Source of the DNA: a virus
Strand: one strand, 5' to 3'
Virus record (IMG/VR): IMGVR_UViG_3300044993_000228
Span: 1 to 35,725 of that record
DNA: 35,725 bases
The notes under the pieces were generated by a model that had not been told where the DNA came from, ran no database searches, and saw nothing but the letters and a program-made list of their open reading frames with translations. Shown piece after piece: positions 30,007-35,725 of the stretch. The stretch's first letter is position 1; each line of letters starts with the position of its first letter. Position numbers and translations under genes: made by a program.

Positions 30007-30932
30007 GCACCAGCCCCCTTGAGTTCGCGCGGTACATTCTCCCATTGGCTTTCGGTGATCCACTGGCTGCCGCGACAGAGTCTGCAATCGGCATCGCACG
30101 GGTCACCGAGCGGGCAGGCGGTATAGGGCGCGGCGTAGCGGAGCGCGCGCATCACGTTGTCCAGGTCCGTTTCCACGGCCTGCCAGTTCACCATGCGACC
30201 GATCGGTTCGCCGCAGATCGCCTTGATTGCTCGTTTGACCGCCTGCAACTCCCGAACAAGGCCCTGAAACTTCTCACGTCCGTCGATCAGTGCTCCGGAC
30301 AGGCCATCTGGAATGGCCCTTCCGGTCGCGTCAAGCCTTTCTGACGCATTCTGAGCCTCAGGGGGTACCGCGAGAGCCTTCGCAACACGCAACGCCGCTC
30401 CGAGGCTTTGGCGGCCTTCCTTGACCTGCTGCACGACCTCCGGCGGCGCGATGCGGCGCAGTTCTCGGGCCTGTACCACCACGCGCGGCGAGACCGCGTG
30501 CTGGGCCGCGACGCGCTCGATTCTCTTTTCGGTCCGAACGTCGCCCGAACATTTCGCGGCGCATTTGTGCGCACCAAATGTTTGGGCTTTGTACGATTTT
30601 GGCCGCTCGGCAGGCAGGAACCGCACCAGGTCATCGACGATCAGCGCGCGCTGGCCTGGGGTCAGGTGCCGCCGATGTAGATTCTCGCGCAGACTGAACT
30701 CCGCCGCGTCCTCGATCGTGCCCTCGAACTCGCGGAACGTCGGCTCCACGCGCGCCACCTGCGCCGCGCGGTACCGATTCCGTCCGTCGAGAATCTTGCC
30801 CTCGAACAGCACGATCGGGTGCAGCGCGTCGTAACCGCGCGTGCGCATCGATTCCACCAGATCGTTGAAGGTGTCCGCGTCAATGTCGGGGAACACCAGC
30901 GCGATCGGGTGCGGCAGCAGCGACCTGCTCAT
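30003..30932 (-). CDS. ParB/Srx-domain nuclease-like protein
   Basis: 309 residues. N-terminal ParB-like domain: HPIVLFEGKILDGRNRYRAA (DGRNR at 49-53), the nucleotide-binding signature of ParB/sulfiredoxin folds; an ENLHRRHLTPGQRALIVDD segment follows, matching the 'EN..R..L...e.a' part. Central helix region and a C-terminal cysteine cluster, CPLGDPCDADCRLCRG, which may bind zinc. Many phages carry such ParB-like proteins as DNA-binding or nucleotide-binding replication regulators. It is the first gene of its operon, downstream of a promoter at 31046-31073, so it may be autoregulated. Confidence 0.8.
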   Translation of the reverse strand: MSRSLLPHPIALVFPDIDADTFNDLVESMRTRGYDALHPIVLFEGKILDGRNRYRAAQVARVEPTFREFEGTIEDAAEFSLRENLHRRHLTPGQRALIVDDLVRFLPAERPKSYKAQTFGAHKCAAKCSGDVRTEKRIERVAAQHAVSPRVVVQARELRRIAPPEVVQQVKEGRQSLGAALRVAKALAVPPEAQNASERLDATGRAIPDGLSGALIDGREKFQGLVRELQAVKRAIKAICGEPIGRMVNWQAVETDLDNVMRALRYAAPYTACPLGDPCDADCRLCRGSQWITESQWENVPRELKGAGA

Positions 30933-30954
30933 TTCAACGTTCTCCGCGCGCAGC

Positions 30955-31040
30955 GACCGGCCCCGGCGCGCTGTGCCTGCAACAGCGTGCGCGCTCGGGG
31001 CCGGTCAGAGTCGATGATGTATCGGTGCGTTGCAGGCACA
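30955..31040 (-). promoter_or_regulatory. Structured 5' leader: two interlocked inverted repeats
   Basis: Perfect 11-bp inverted repeat at 30955-30965 and 30996-31006 (GACCGGCCCCG/CGGGGCCGGTC) interlocks with a perfect 12-bp inverted repeat at 30972-30983 and 31029-31040 (TGTGCCTGCAAC/GTTGCAGGCACA). Arms alternate A-B-A'-B', so the transcript could form a pseudoknot or two mutually exclusive hairpins. The predicted transcript starts almost exactly at the outermost arm and ends ten bases before the ParB-like gene's ribosome site. Confidence 0.55.
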
Positions 31041-31045
31041 CAATG

Positions 31046-31073
31046 ATCCTAACCGCGGTCGGCGGTCCGTCAA
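31046..31073 (-). promoter_or_regulatory. Promoter for the ParB-helicase-primase operon
   Basis: Minus-strand TTGACG (31073-31068), 16-base spacer, TAGGAT (31051-31046). Start predicted near 31039, about 107 bases before the first gene. The near-identical promoter at 33736-33763 strengthens the call. Confidence 0.6.
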
Positions 31074-31099
31074 CCGCCGCCGCGAGATTGCACATCACA

Positions 31100-31801
31100 T
31101 CAGAACGGCGGGCACGCCGCCACCACGTCGCTCCAGTCCTTCGAGGTCATCTGCTCAACCGGCCTGCTGCCGCGCACCTTGTCCACCGCGGACCAGAACG
31201 ATTCGGCATCGCACTTGTCGCCGAGTTCCGCGACCCACGCCGCCCACGCCGAATCCTGATCGTGCTGCACCGTGAGCGCGCCGTTGTTCGACGGCGCGGG
31301 CCTCGGCAGCACGGGCGCGACGCGCGCCGACGGGCGCGGCGGCGCGGGCGGCGGCGCGGGCGGCGGCGCGGGCGCGGACCGACCGCCCAGGGCCTTGCAG
31401 CGCGCGGCGAACCGCGCCATGAACGACTCATCAGCGGGCCTGGCCTCGTACGTGCTGATGTCCCACCGCTCGCGCGTGCGCCCCTTGTACATCTCGTGTT
31501 TCATGTACAACGCGACGCCGCGACCGTTCGCGAACTCCATGTTCAGAGGGTCGTAGTTCCACCCGAGTTTGTCGAGTTTGTCCTTGACGAACGTCTCGGT
31601 GCGGTCCGTCAGGTAGAGCGTCACGTCCTTCTCCGCGCCGTTGACCTCGAACCACAACCTGATGTAGTTCGTGCCGCTCATCGCCGTCGCGCCGCACTCG
31701 TGGCGCAACAGATTGCCCGTGTAGTTGCCCGGCGGCCACAGTTCGGAATCCGCGCCGCCGCCGTCGATGCTGTCCGGTGCCCATGAATTGTGGTACGTCA
31801 T
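31100..31801 (-). CDS. SSB-like single-stranded DNA-binding protein candidate
   Basis: 233 residues from ATG 31801, chained to the upstream ATPase gene by ATGA. N-terminal 130 residues are beta-rich with GNYTGNLLRHECG, IRLWFEVNGAEKDVTL and LTDRTETF, consistent with a small OB-fold-like or DUF669-type domain. A Pro/Ala linker (APPPAPPPAPPRPS) follows, and the C-terminus ends CPPF, reminiscent of SSB tails. Phages encoding Sak4-type ATPases usually carry such an SSB-like partner. The family name is uncertain. Confidence 0.6.
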   Translation of the reverse strand: MTYHNSWAPDSIDGGGADSELWPPGNYTGNLLRHECGATAMSGTNYIRLWFEVNGAEKDVTLYLTDRTETFVKDKLDKLGWNYDPLNMEFANGRGVALYMKHEMYKGRTRERWDISTYEARPADESFMARFAARCKALGGRSAPAPPPAPPPAPPRPSARVAPVLPRPAPSNNGALTVQHDQDSAWAAWVAELGDKCDAESFWSAVDKVRGSRPVEQMTSKDWSDVVAACPPF

Positions 31802-32691
31802 CGCTTCGTCTCCTTCTTGTCCTCTCCGAGCACCAATGACCAGAACGCCGCCGCGCACGCGCGCGGCTCGTCCGGCAATCTGTACTCCGGTTCCAACCCG
31901 TACTGGTTCTTCGCGTCCGCGACCGCGCTGTACTCGCAGCGCAGAATCCGCTCGTGCGCGATCGCCTTGCCGTGCGCCCGCGCGATGTTCAAGTCGGCAC
32001 GGTTCTGCTCCACGATCGGGCGGAACGTGCCGAACAGCACCGCCTCGCCCCACGCCTTCGTGCGCGCCCACACGTCCTCGGTGCCGCAGTTGCATTCGTA
32101 GCGGTCGTAGTCCGGACCGTCTGGCGCGTTGAAACGCCGCACCCGCGCGTGCCCGAGCAGCAGCACGTTGACGCCGCGATCCGACAGCGCACTCAAACGC
32201 GCGAGCAGTTGCGGCCACTCGCGCGACACCACGCGCGCGCCGCGCCCGAACGCGGCGAAGCCGCGCTCGCCCCAGTCGCCGCCGAAGTTCGTTTGACAGA
32301 CCCACGCGGCGCACAGCGATTCGAGCCCGACCATCGCGTCGAGCACGACGGTCCTGTATTCCGACGGCGCGCCGATGACGGCCTCGATGCCCGCGAGCAG
32401 TTGCGGCCAGGTGCGAGGCTGCATCATCGGCACATCAGGCACCAACCCGCGCGAGTGCAGCGTCAGATAGCCGTTCTCCTCGGGGGCCATGATCATCAGC
32501 GGATCGGGCGCGAGCGCGCCGATGGTCGTCTTGCCGAACCCCTCGACGGCGACGTAGACCACGCGCGCGCCGCGCGGCGTCTTGACGGGTCGGCGAATCT
32601 CCGGCGCGGCGGACCGCGGCGCGGATAGCGGCGTTGGTTCACCGGTTCGAGGCGGAGGCCTGGTCGGTGTTGTCGTTGTAGATGTTGTCAC
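31798..32691 (-). CDS. Sak4-like RecA-fold ATPase (recombination)
   Basis: 297 residues from GTG 32691 with AGGAG eight bases upstream. RecA/AAA core: VAVEGFGKTTIGA (P-loop near 48-56), YRTVVLDAMVGL with Asp 118 as Walker B, and NVLLLGHARVRRF. The N-terminus is a Thr/Pro-rich unstructured stretch. Sak4 proteins (PF13479-like) anneal single-stranded DNA with help from SSB and are found in phage recombination operons; the SSB-like and nuclease genes on either side fit. Overlaps the nuclease gene by 53 bases and the SSB gene by ATGA. Confidence 0.75.
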   Translation of the reverse strand: MTTSTTTTPTRPPPRTGEPTPLSAPRSAAPEIRRPVKTPRGARVVYVAVEGFGKTTIGALAPDPLMIMAPEENGYLTLHSRGLVPDVPMMQPRTWPQLLAGIEAVIGAPSEYRTVVLDAMVGLESLCAAWVCQTNFGGDWGERGFAAFGRGARVVSREWPQLLARLSALSDRGVNVLLLGHARVRRFNAPDGPDYDRYECNCGTEDVWARTKAWGEAVLFGTFRPIVEQNRADLNIARAHGKAIAHERILRCEYSAVADAKNQYGLEPEYRLPDEPRACAAAFWSLVLGEDKKETKR

Positions 32692-33715
32692 TCGGCGACT
32701 CCTGTGCAAGTTCGGCGTGAACGTCGGCCACCACGCGGTAGCCGCTCGGCACGCCCTGTGTCATCGGATCGAAGCCATCAGCGCACGGACCGAAGTAGGG
32801 ACAACGGCCCCAGCGCATACAAGCGTCCGCGTTGCGCGGCCATTGACCGTCGCGCTGGAATCCGCGCAGCACGCGGAACCACTGCGCCATCTCCTCGCGC
32901 GCGGCGGCGAGGTCGGAATCGAGGCGCGGAATCTCGTGCCGCGCGTAGTACCAGTCCGGCCGCGCCGCGATGTCGGCCATCACGCGCTCGGCGTACTGCT
33001 CCACGGACTCGCGCGCGCCGTCGCTGTCTTTCTTCCGGGAAAGCAGCCGCGGGCGCAGACCGGGCACGCGCGCGACGTCGTAGATTACCGTTGTCGCGGG
33101 ATAGCCGAGTTCGCGCGCGCCGAGGATGTACCAACTGATTTGCCGGTCGATGTTCAACCTGCGCCAGTAGTCCGAAACAGGCCCGATGTCCTCGCGTGTG
33201 GTCTTGTTCTCCACCACGGCGACGCGCCCGTCCGCCAGTTCGTAAATCGCGTCGATCTTGCCCGCCGCGACGAACGCACCGCGCCCGCGCCCGACGCGGA
33301 GTTGCCACGTCGTCTCGGTCGCCAGGCACTTGCCAAGCGGCGCATCGCGCCAACGCCATTCCCAGCCCGCGACCATGCACGCGGTCAGTTCGGCGTCGGC
33401 GGGATCAGCGAGTCCGGCACGCGCGGTCTCCACCGCTGCCTCAAGCGTGTCGCCGCGGCGCACGCGCTCGACCGCCGCGTGGAACGCAGAACCGATCGAC
33501 AGCGGCAAACTCGATTGATCGCGGCGGATGCCCAGCTCGTAGGCCCACCAGTGGCGGCGCGGGCACGCCGCGAGCGCGGAAACGCGCGAGTGCGTGATGA
33601 TGACTGGGAGCGAAATCGTCCGCGACCCGCCGCGGGGACTGCCGATGTCTGGTGAGTGAGGCCGATGCTCGGCGTCGCGCGCGCGGACGGGTCGGGACGT
33701 GCTGGATCTGCTCAT
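32639..33715 (-). CDS. Cas4/RecB-like PD-(D/E)XK nuclease with Fe-S cysteines
   Basis: 358 residues from ATG 33715, just after a promoter; the longer upstream frame would cross a terminator. Core: SIGSAFHAAVERV (His 79), AGKIDAIYEL (Asp 155), VAVVENKTTRED (Glu 169, Lys 171), the PD-(D/E)XK active site; IDRQISWYILGA is the Q motif. Cys 51 (LAACPRRHWW) plus the C-terminal CMRWGRCPYFGPC supply four cysteines spaced as in Cas4/AddB-type Fe-S nucleases. It probably resects DNA ends to give the substrate for the Sak4/SSB pair. No CRISPR array or cas genes are near. Confidence 0.85.
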   Translation of the reverse strand: MSRSSTSRPVRARDAEHRPHSPDIGSPRGGSRTISLPVIITHSRVSALAACPRRHWWAYELGIRRDQSSLPLSIGSAFHAAVERVRRGDTLEAAVETARAGLADPADAELTACMVAGWEWRWRDAPLGKCLATETTWQLRVGRGRGAFVAAGKIDAIYELADGRVAVVENKTTREDIGPVSDYWRRLNIDRQISWYILGARELGYPATTVIYDVARVPGLRPRLLSRKKDSDGARESVEQYAERVMADIAARPDWYYARHEIPRLDSDLAAAREEMAQWFRVLRGFQRDGQWPRNADACMRWGRCPYFGPCADGFDPMTQGVPSGYRVVADVHAELAQESPSDNIYNDNTDQASASNR

Positions 33716-33735
33716 TGTCGGCCTCACTCGCCGAA

Positions 33736-33763
33736 ATACTACGCACGCGATTCGCGGCGTCAA
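33736..33763 (-). promoter_or_regulatory. Promoter for the recombination operon
   Basis: Minus-strand TTGACG (33763-33758), 16-base spacer, TAGTAT (33741-33736). It differs from the promoter at 31046-31073 only in one base of the -10. It lies just downstream of a terminator and about 20 bases before the nuclease start. Confidence 0.6.
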
Positions 33764-33778
33764 CTGCCTCGATTTCGC

Positions 33779-33811
33779 AAACCCCCGCCGGACCTCTCGG
33801 CCCGGCGGGGG
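33779..33811 (-). terminator. GC-rich terminator before the nuclease gene
   Basis: Minus strand CCCCCGCCGG (33811-33802), ten-base loop, CCGGCGGGGG (33791-33782), TTT. A strong 10-bp stem with a short T-tract. It separates the small membrane-protein gene from the recombination operon, which then has its own promoter. Confidence 0.6.
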
Positions 33812-33884
33812 CGGAGCCTCTGCCGCTGTTATGCCCGCGACGTGGTGCGCGGCCACCGACCTGCGGCTGCGGTGGGCGTTGTGG

Positions 33885-34067
33885 TCAGTGCCGTATCTTT
33901 GCGGCATTCGCCGCGCTGTCGGCGGCCAGACCGTCCGCCAGCGCGGACAGGTCGCGGCCGAGGCCCGCGACCATGCCGCAGCCGCCCTGCGCCATCGCGA
34001 GCAACAGGAAAAACAGGACGATGCCGAGAACCAACAGATACCCAGTGGTGCGCTTCCGATCGTTCAT
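33885..34067 (-). CDS. Small membrane protein or lipoprotein
   Basis: 60 residues from ATG 34067 with GGGAGA upstream. One hydrophobic helix (TTGYLLVLGIVLFFLLLAMA, residues 7-26) ending in QGGCG, which could be a lipobox, then an Ala/Asp-rich helix (LSALADGLAADSAANAAK). Downstream of the first pentamer-repeat element. Role unknown. Confidence 0.55.
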   Translation of the reverse strand: MNDRKRTTGYLLVLGIVLFFLLLAMAQGGCGMVAGLGRDLSALADGLAADSAANAAKIRH

Positions 34068-34112
34068 GACGTCTCCCTTCGGCTGCGCGGCTCCGCCGCT
34101 GGTTGTTGAAGA

Positions 34113-34140
34113 CCCGCCGACCCGTCTCCGTGTCGGCGGG
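34113..34140. other. Hairpin abutting the first GCCNN array
   Basis: CCCGCCGAC (34113-34121) pairs perfectly with GTCGGCGGG (34132-34140), ten-base loop. One T (34141), then the array of pentamers begins. The arrangement is the same as for the hairpin at 35443-35472. Confidence 0.75.
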
Positions 34141-34141
34141 T

Positions 34142-34371
34142 GCCTTGCCAAGCCCTGCCACGTCCCGCCTCGCCAAGCCTTGCCGAGCCCAGCCGCGCCG
34201 CGCCTCGCCCGGCCTTGCCACACCTCGCCCGGCCTTGCCACGCCACGCCCTGCCTCGCCAAGCCTGGCCCCGCCACGCCTAGCCCTGCCTCGCCAAGCCT
34301 GGCCCCGCCACGCCTAGCCCTGCCGAGCCTTGTCTGGCCACGCCACGCCACGCCCCGCCCTGCCTGGCCAC
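34142..34371. repeat. Array of 46 GCCNN pentamers
   Basis: Read from 34142 in fives, 43 of 46 units start with GCC; the exceptions (GTCCC, ACCTC, GTCTG) each differ by one transition. The last two bases of each unit take at least twelve of the sixteen possible pairs. A 35-bp block (34252-34286) is exactly repeated at 34287-34321. It starts immediately after the stop of the gene at 34375 and is not a plausible protein. On the coding strand it is (NNGGC)n, with GG every five bases. Confidence 0.85.
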
Positions 34372-34374
34372 GGC

Positions 34375-34995
34375 TTATTCGAGCGCCTTCACGCCGCTGC
34401 GAACGACCTGAAACTTGCCGTAGGACGGGCGGAAGTCGCAGACGCCGACAAACATTCCGGCGTAGACGGCCAGATCGTGCATCAGTTCAGGACTGATGTA
34501 CTGCGGTTGCGTCACGCAGAACGTGAACGTCGCCTCCCAACCCTTGAGCATCGCGGGCCGACACCGCGTCACGCCGTTGCGCTGCACCTGCACGCGACAG
34601 CGGTGTTCGTAGTCCCACGTCGTCCTGCCCAGCGGCGCGTAGCGCTCATGGCAGGTGATCGCCGCGCTGGCGAGGTCGCGCAGGCTCTTGCGCGGCGAGC
34701 GCGGGTCCTGCCTGGACTTCGCCGCGCCGATCATGGCCTGCCGCATGTTCTCGCACGGGATCGCGAGCACGCCGTGCTCGTCGCGGTACACGTACGACTC
34801 GATGTTGTCGCCCTTCTTGGCCTTCGATCCCTTGGCCGCGGCGGCCTTCTCCGCGATCGCCTCGCAGTTCCAGCCGTGGAACAGCAGATCGGCGATGCCG
34901 CGCGCCGTGAACTCGAAGATGTAGGGGACGCCAGCCACGATGTCCGGCTCCGCTCCGTTGGTCACGTCCGGTCCGATCAACGTTGCGCTCTTCAT
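34375..34995 (-). CDS. Conserved-looking phage protein of unknown function
   Basis: 206 residues. Ends RPAMLKGWEATFTFCVTQ, then AVYAGMFVGVCDFRPSYG and KFQVV, an arrangement ('RP.F..W...f.v', 'AG...G.GD.RP..G.F.V') I have seen in uncharacterised phage proteins close to recombination genes. N-terminal part is a beta-rich domain (PYIFEFTARGIADLLFHG); a Lys/Ala-rich loop (EKAAAAKGSKAKKGD) splits it. A ribosome site AAAGGAG precedes the start. Assignment to a named family is not possible from the sequence alone. Confidence 0.65.
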   Translation of the reverse strand: MKSATLIGPDVTNGAEPDIVAGVPYIFEFTARGIADLLFHGWNCEAIAEKAAAAKGSKAKKGDNIESYVYRDEHGVLAIPCENMRQAMIGAAKSRQDPRSPRKSLRDLASAAITCHERYAPLGRTTWDYEHRCRVQVQRNGVTRCRPAMLKGWEATFTFCVTQPQYISPELMHDLAVYAGMFVGVCDFRPSYGKFQVVRSGVKALE

Positions 34996-35023
34996 TGATG
35001 CTCCTTTCGTTCTTGCTGCACAC

Positions 35024-35045
35024 CGTCAACTACAACGTCTGTAGT
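35024..35045 (-). promoter_or_regulatory. TTGACG box next to an ACTACA/TGTAGT palindrome
   Basis: Upstream of the gene starting at 34995: TTGACG (minus strand, 35029-35024), the same -35 hexamer as the two early promoters, touching the palindrome ACTACA...TGTAGT (35029-35045, five-base centre). No good -10 hexamer at 16-17 bases is seen (AAAGGA there is the ribosome site). Possible operator. Confidence 0.3.
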
Positions 35046-35115
35046 CGATCGGCACGCCCGGGCCGTCGCTCTACGCCGACGGCCGAGGGGTGCGGGCCGA
35101 CACAGCCCGACCTGA

Positions 35116-35421
35116 TTATCTCCTGTGCTGCTTTGACTCGTGATCAATCTCGACGTACCCACAGTGATCGCACGCCCACGCTGGCGGCGCGTACGGCGCG
35201 CCGCCCATCGGGCATTCCCACGTCGGCGGATCGCCGGGGTCGCCTTCGTCGTATGTCAACGGCTCGCCGCAGTGTGGGCACGCGCGAGCGTGACCGCCGA
35301 ATCTGTCGGCGTCGGCGCGCTCCATCACGGCCAGTACGTGCGCCGCGTAACGCGCTTGCGCCGACCTGATCTGTGCCATGTCTTGTTCCGTGATCGCACC
35401 TTCATATTTTTGGTCGGTCAC
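35116..35421 (-). CDS. Small zinc-ribbon protein
   Basis: 101 residues from GTG 35421 with AAAGGAG upstream. Helical N-terminus (EQDMAQIRSAQARYAAHVLA) followed by a four-cysteine ribbon: ACPHCGEPLTYDEG, WECPMGG and WACDHCGYVEI, giving CxxC...C...CxxC. Metal-binding adaptor or DNA-binding protein; not named. Downstream of the second repeat-hairpin element. Confidence 0.7.
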   Translation of the reverse strand: MTDQKYEGAITEQDMAQIRSAQARYAAHVLAVMERADADRFGGHARACPHCGEPLTYDEGDPGDPPTWECPMGGAPYAPPAWACDHCGYVEIDHESKQHRR

Positions 35422-35442
35422 AATGTGCTCCTTTCTTCAAAT

Positions 35443-35472
35443 CCCGATCGGTTCGTTTCCGAACCGATCGGG
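35443..35472. other. Perfect 13-bp hairpin abutting the second GCCNN array
   Basis: CCCGATCGGTTCG (35443-35455) pairs with CGAACCGATCGGG (35460-35472) around TTTC; in the coding-strand RNA the loop is GAAA, a GNRA tetraloop. One T (35473) then the array. It lies 22 bases before the start of the zinc-ribbon gene. Confidence 0.8.
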
Positions 35473-35473
35473 T

Positions 35474-35558
35474 GCCATGCCGTGCCGCGCCACGCCTCGC
35501 CAGGCCAAGCCCGGCCCCGCCAAGCCGAGCCCAGCCCGGCCCAGCCCAGCCAAGCCAC
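35474..35558. repeat. Array of 17 GCCNN pentamers
   Basis: Seventeen consecutive pentamers all starting with GCC; the final two bases take eleven different pairs, including AT, GT and AG, not seen in the first array. Same order as the first element: hairpin, T, array. Together the two arrays use fifteen of the sixteen possible NN pairs, only GG being absent. Confidence 0.85.
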
Positions 35559-35567
35559 GATGTCCGA

Positions 35568-35699
35568 TCATGCGCGCCCCAACTGCGCATCGAGCACGGC
35601 GGGATCGACGTGCCTCGGCGGTGCGATCGCGCGAAGCCACGATTCAACCGCTTCGCGCAGGGTCGCGGCGTGGACAAGTTGCACAGGTTGATTATCCAC
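35568..35699 (-). CDS. 43-residue protein or gene end at right edge
   Basis: Minus strand, from GTG 35699 to TGA 35570-35568: begins MDNQPVQLVH and continues AATLREAVESWLRAIAPP with a C-terminal RHVDPAVLDAQLGRA. The frame also stays open to the right edge (upstream codons read RYQVVGC), so it could be the end of a longer gene. If the window is circular, the repeat gene stop at 35694-35692 overlaps this GTG, favouring a 43-residue gene. Confidence 0.5.
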   Translation of the reverse strand: MDNQPVQLVHAATLREAVESWLRAIAPPRHVDPAVLDAQLGRA

Positions 35700-35725
35700 G
35701 CACCCAACCACCTGGTACCTGGTCA

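Noticed and set aside
32639-33715. Cas4-like nuclease as part of a CRISPR-Cas adaptation module
   Set aside because: No repeat-spacer array, cas1, cas2 or other cas gene is present; the surroundings are phage recombination genes.
34064-34351. Frames of W/R/G/A/L repeats across the pentamer arrays
   Set aside because: A 5-base repeat gives a 5-codon pattern in every frame on both strands; there is no ribosome site and no conserved residue pattern. The signal is at DNA or RNA level.
1-35725. Mu-like transposable phage
   Set aside because: Head proteins are Mu-like but no transposase, MuB-like ATPase, sheath or terminal element is visible; the replication genes are primase, helicase and ParB-like.
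1-35725. tRNA or rRNA genes
   Set aside because: No cloverleaf with a TPsiC-like GGTTCGAATCC block or ribosomal core was recognised on either strand.

Overview
The window looks like the genome, or most of the genome, of a tailed double-stranded DNA phage (Caudoviricetes). It is GC-rich and gene-dense, with almost every gene on the minus strand and many genes chained by ATGA or GTGA stop/start overlaps. The head module is of the Mu-like type: gp29/DUF935-like portal, MuF-like minor head protein, gpI-like protease with nested scaffold, gp36/DUF1320-like and gpG-like connector proteins. No transposase, integrase or tail sheath is visible, so this is not a transposing Mu relative; a siphovirus-like tail is the simplest reading. 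The host is uncertain. A secreted protein with a dockerin-like, aspartate-rich C-terminus resembling planctomycete (Phycisphaerales-type) exported proteins makes a planctomycete host a reasonable guess, but only a guess.

Layout. 1-1964 (minus): three related genes that share a 'REWA..VIERA' helix. The first is a 30-residue repeat protein running off the left edge; the third is cut by a TGG to TGA change. 2041-2132: a divergent control region. 2132-3182 (plus): a short operon with a small HTH protein, two small proteins, a RusA-type resolvase and a two-helix membrane protein. 3223-18879 (minus, read right to left): small and large terminase, portal, small ORF, MuF protein, protease/scaffold, decoration protein, major capsid protein, connector and tail-completion proteins, tail tube, tape measure and five distal tail proteins. 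18881-25517 (minus): membrane proteins, putative fibre or surface proteins, a TIM-barrel-like hydrolase candidate, a secreted protein, a D12-class adenine methylase and a likely lysis cassette. 25543-27389 (minus): small uncharacterised genes. 27386-30932 (minus): CHC2/TOPRIM primase, superfamily 2 helicase and ParB-like protein. 31100-33715 (minus): a recombination set of SSB-like protein, Sak4-like ATPase and Cas4-like nuclease. 33885-35699 (minus): small genes separated by two unusual repeat elements.

Two points deserve most attention. First, two intergenic blocks (34142-34371 and 35474-35558) are uninterrupted arrays of pentamers in which GCC is fixed and the last two bases vary freely; each starts exactly one base after a perfect hairpin. 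Second, the two window ends appear to join: the left-edge gene, continued onto the right end, would terminate 8 bases inside the start of the right-most small gene. If so, the leftward promoter at 2048-2075 probably drives an early operon running through the repeat proteins, across the junction and into the recombination and replication genes, as in lambda-like layouts.
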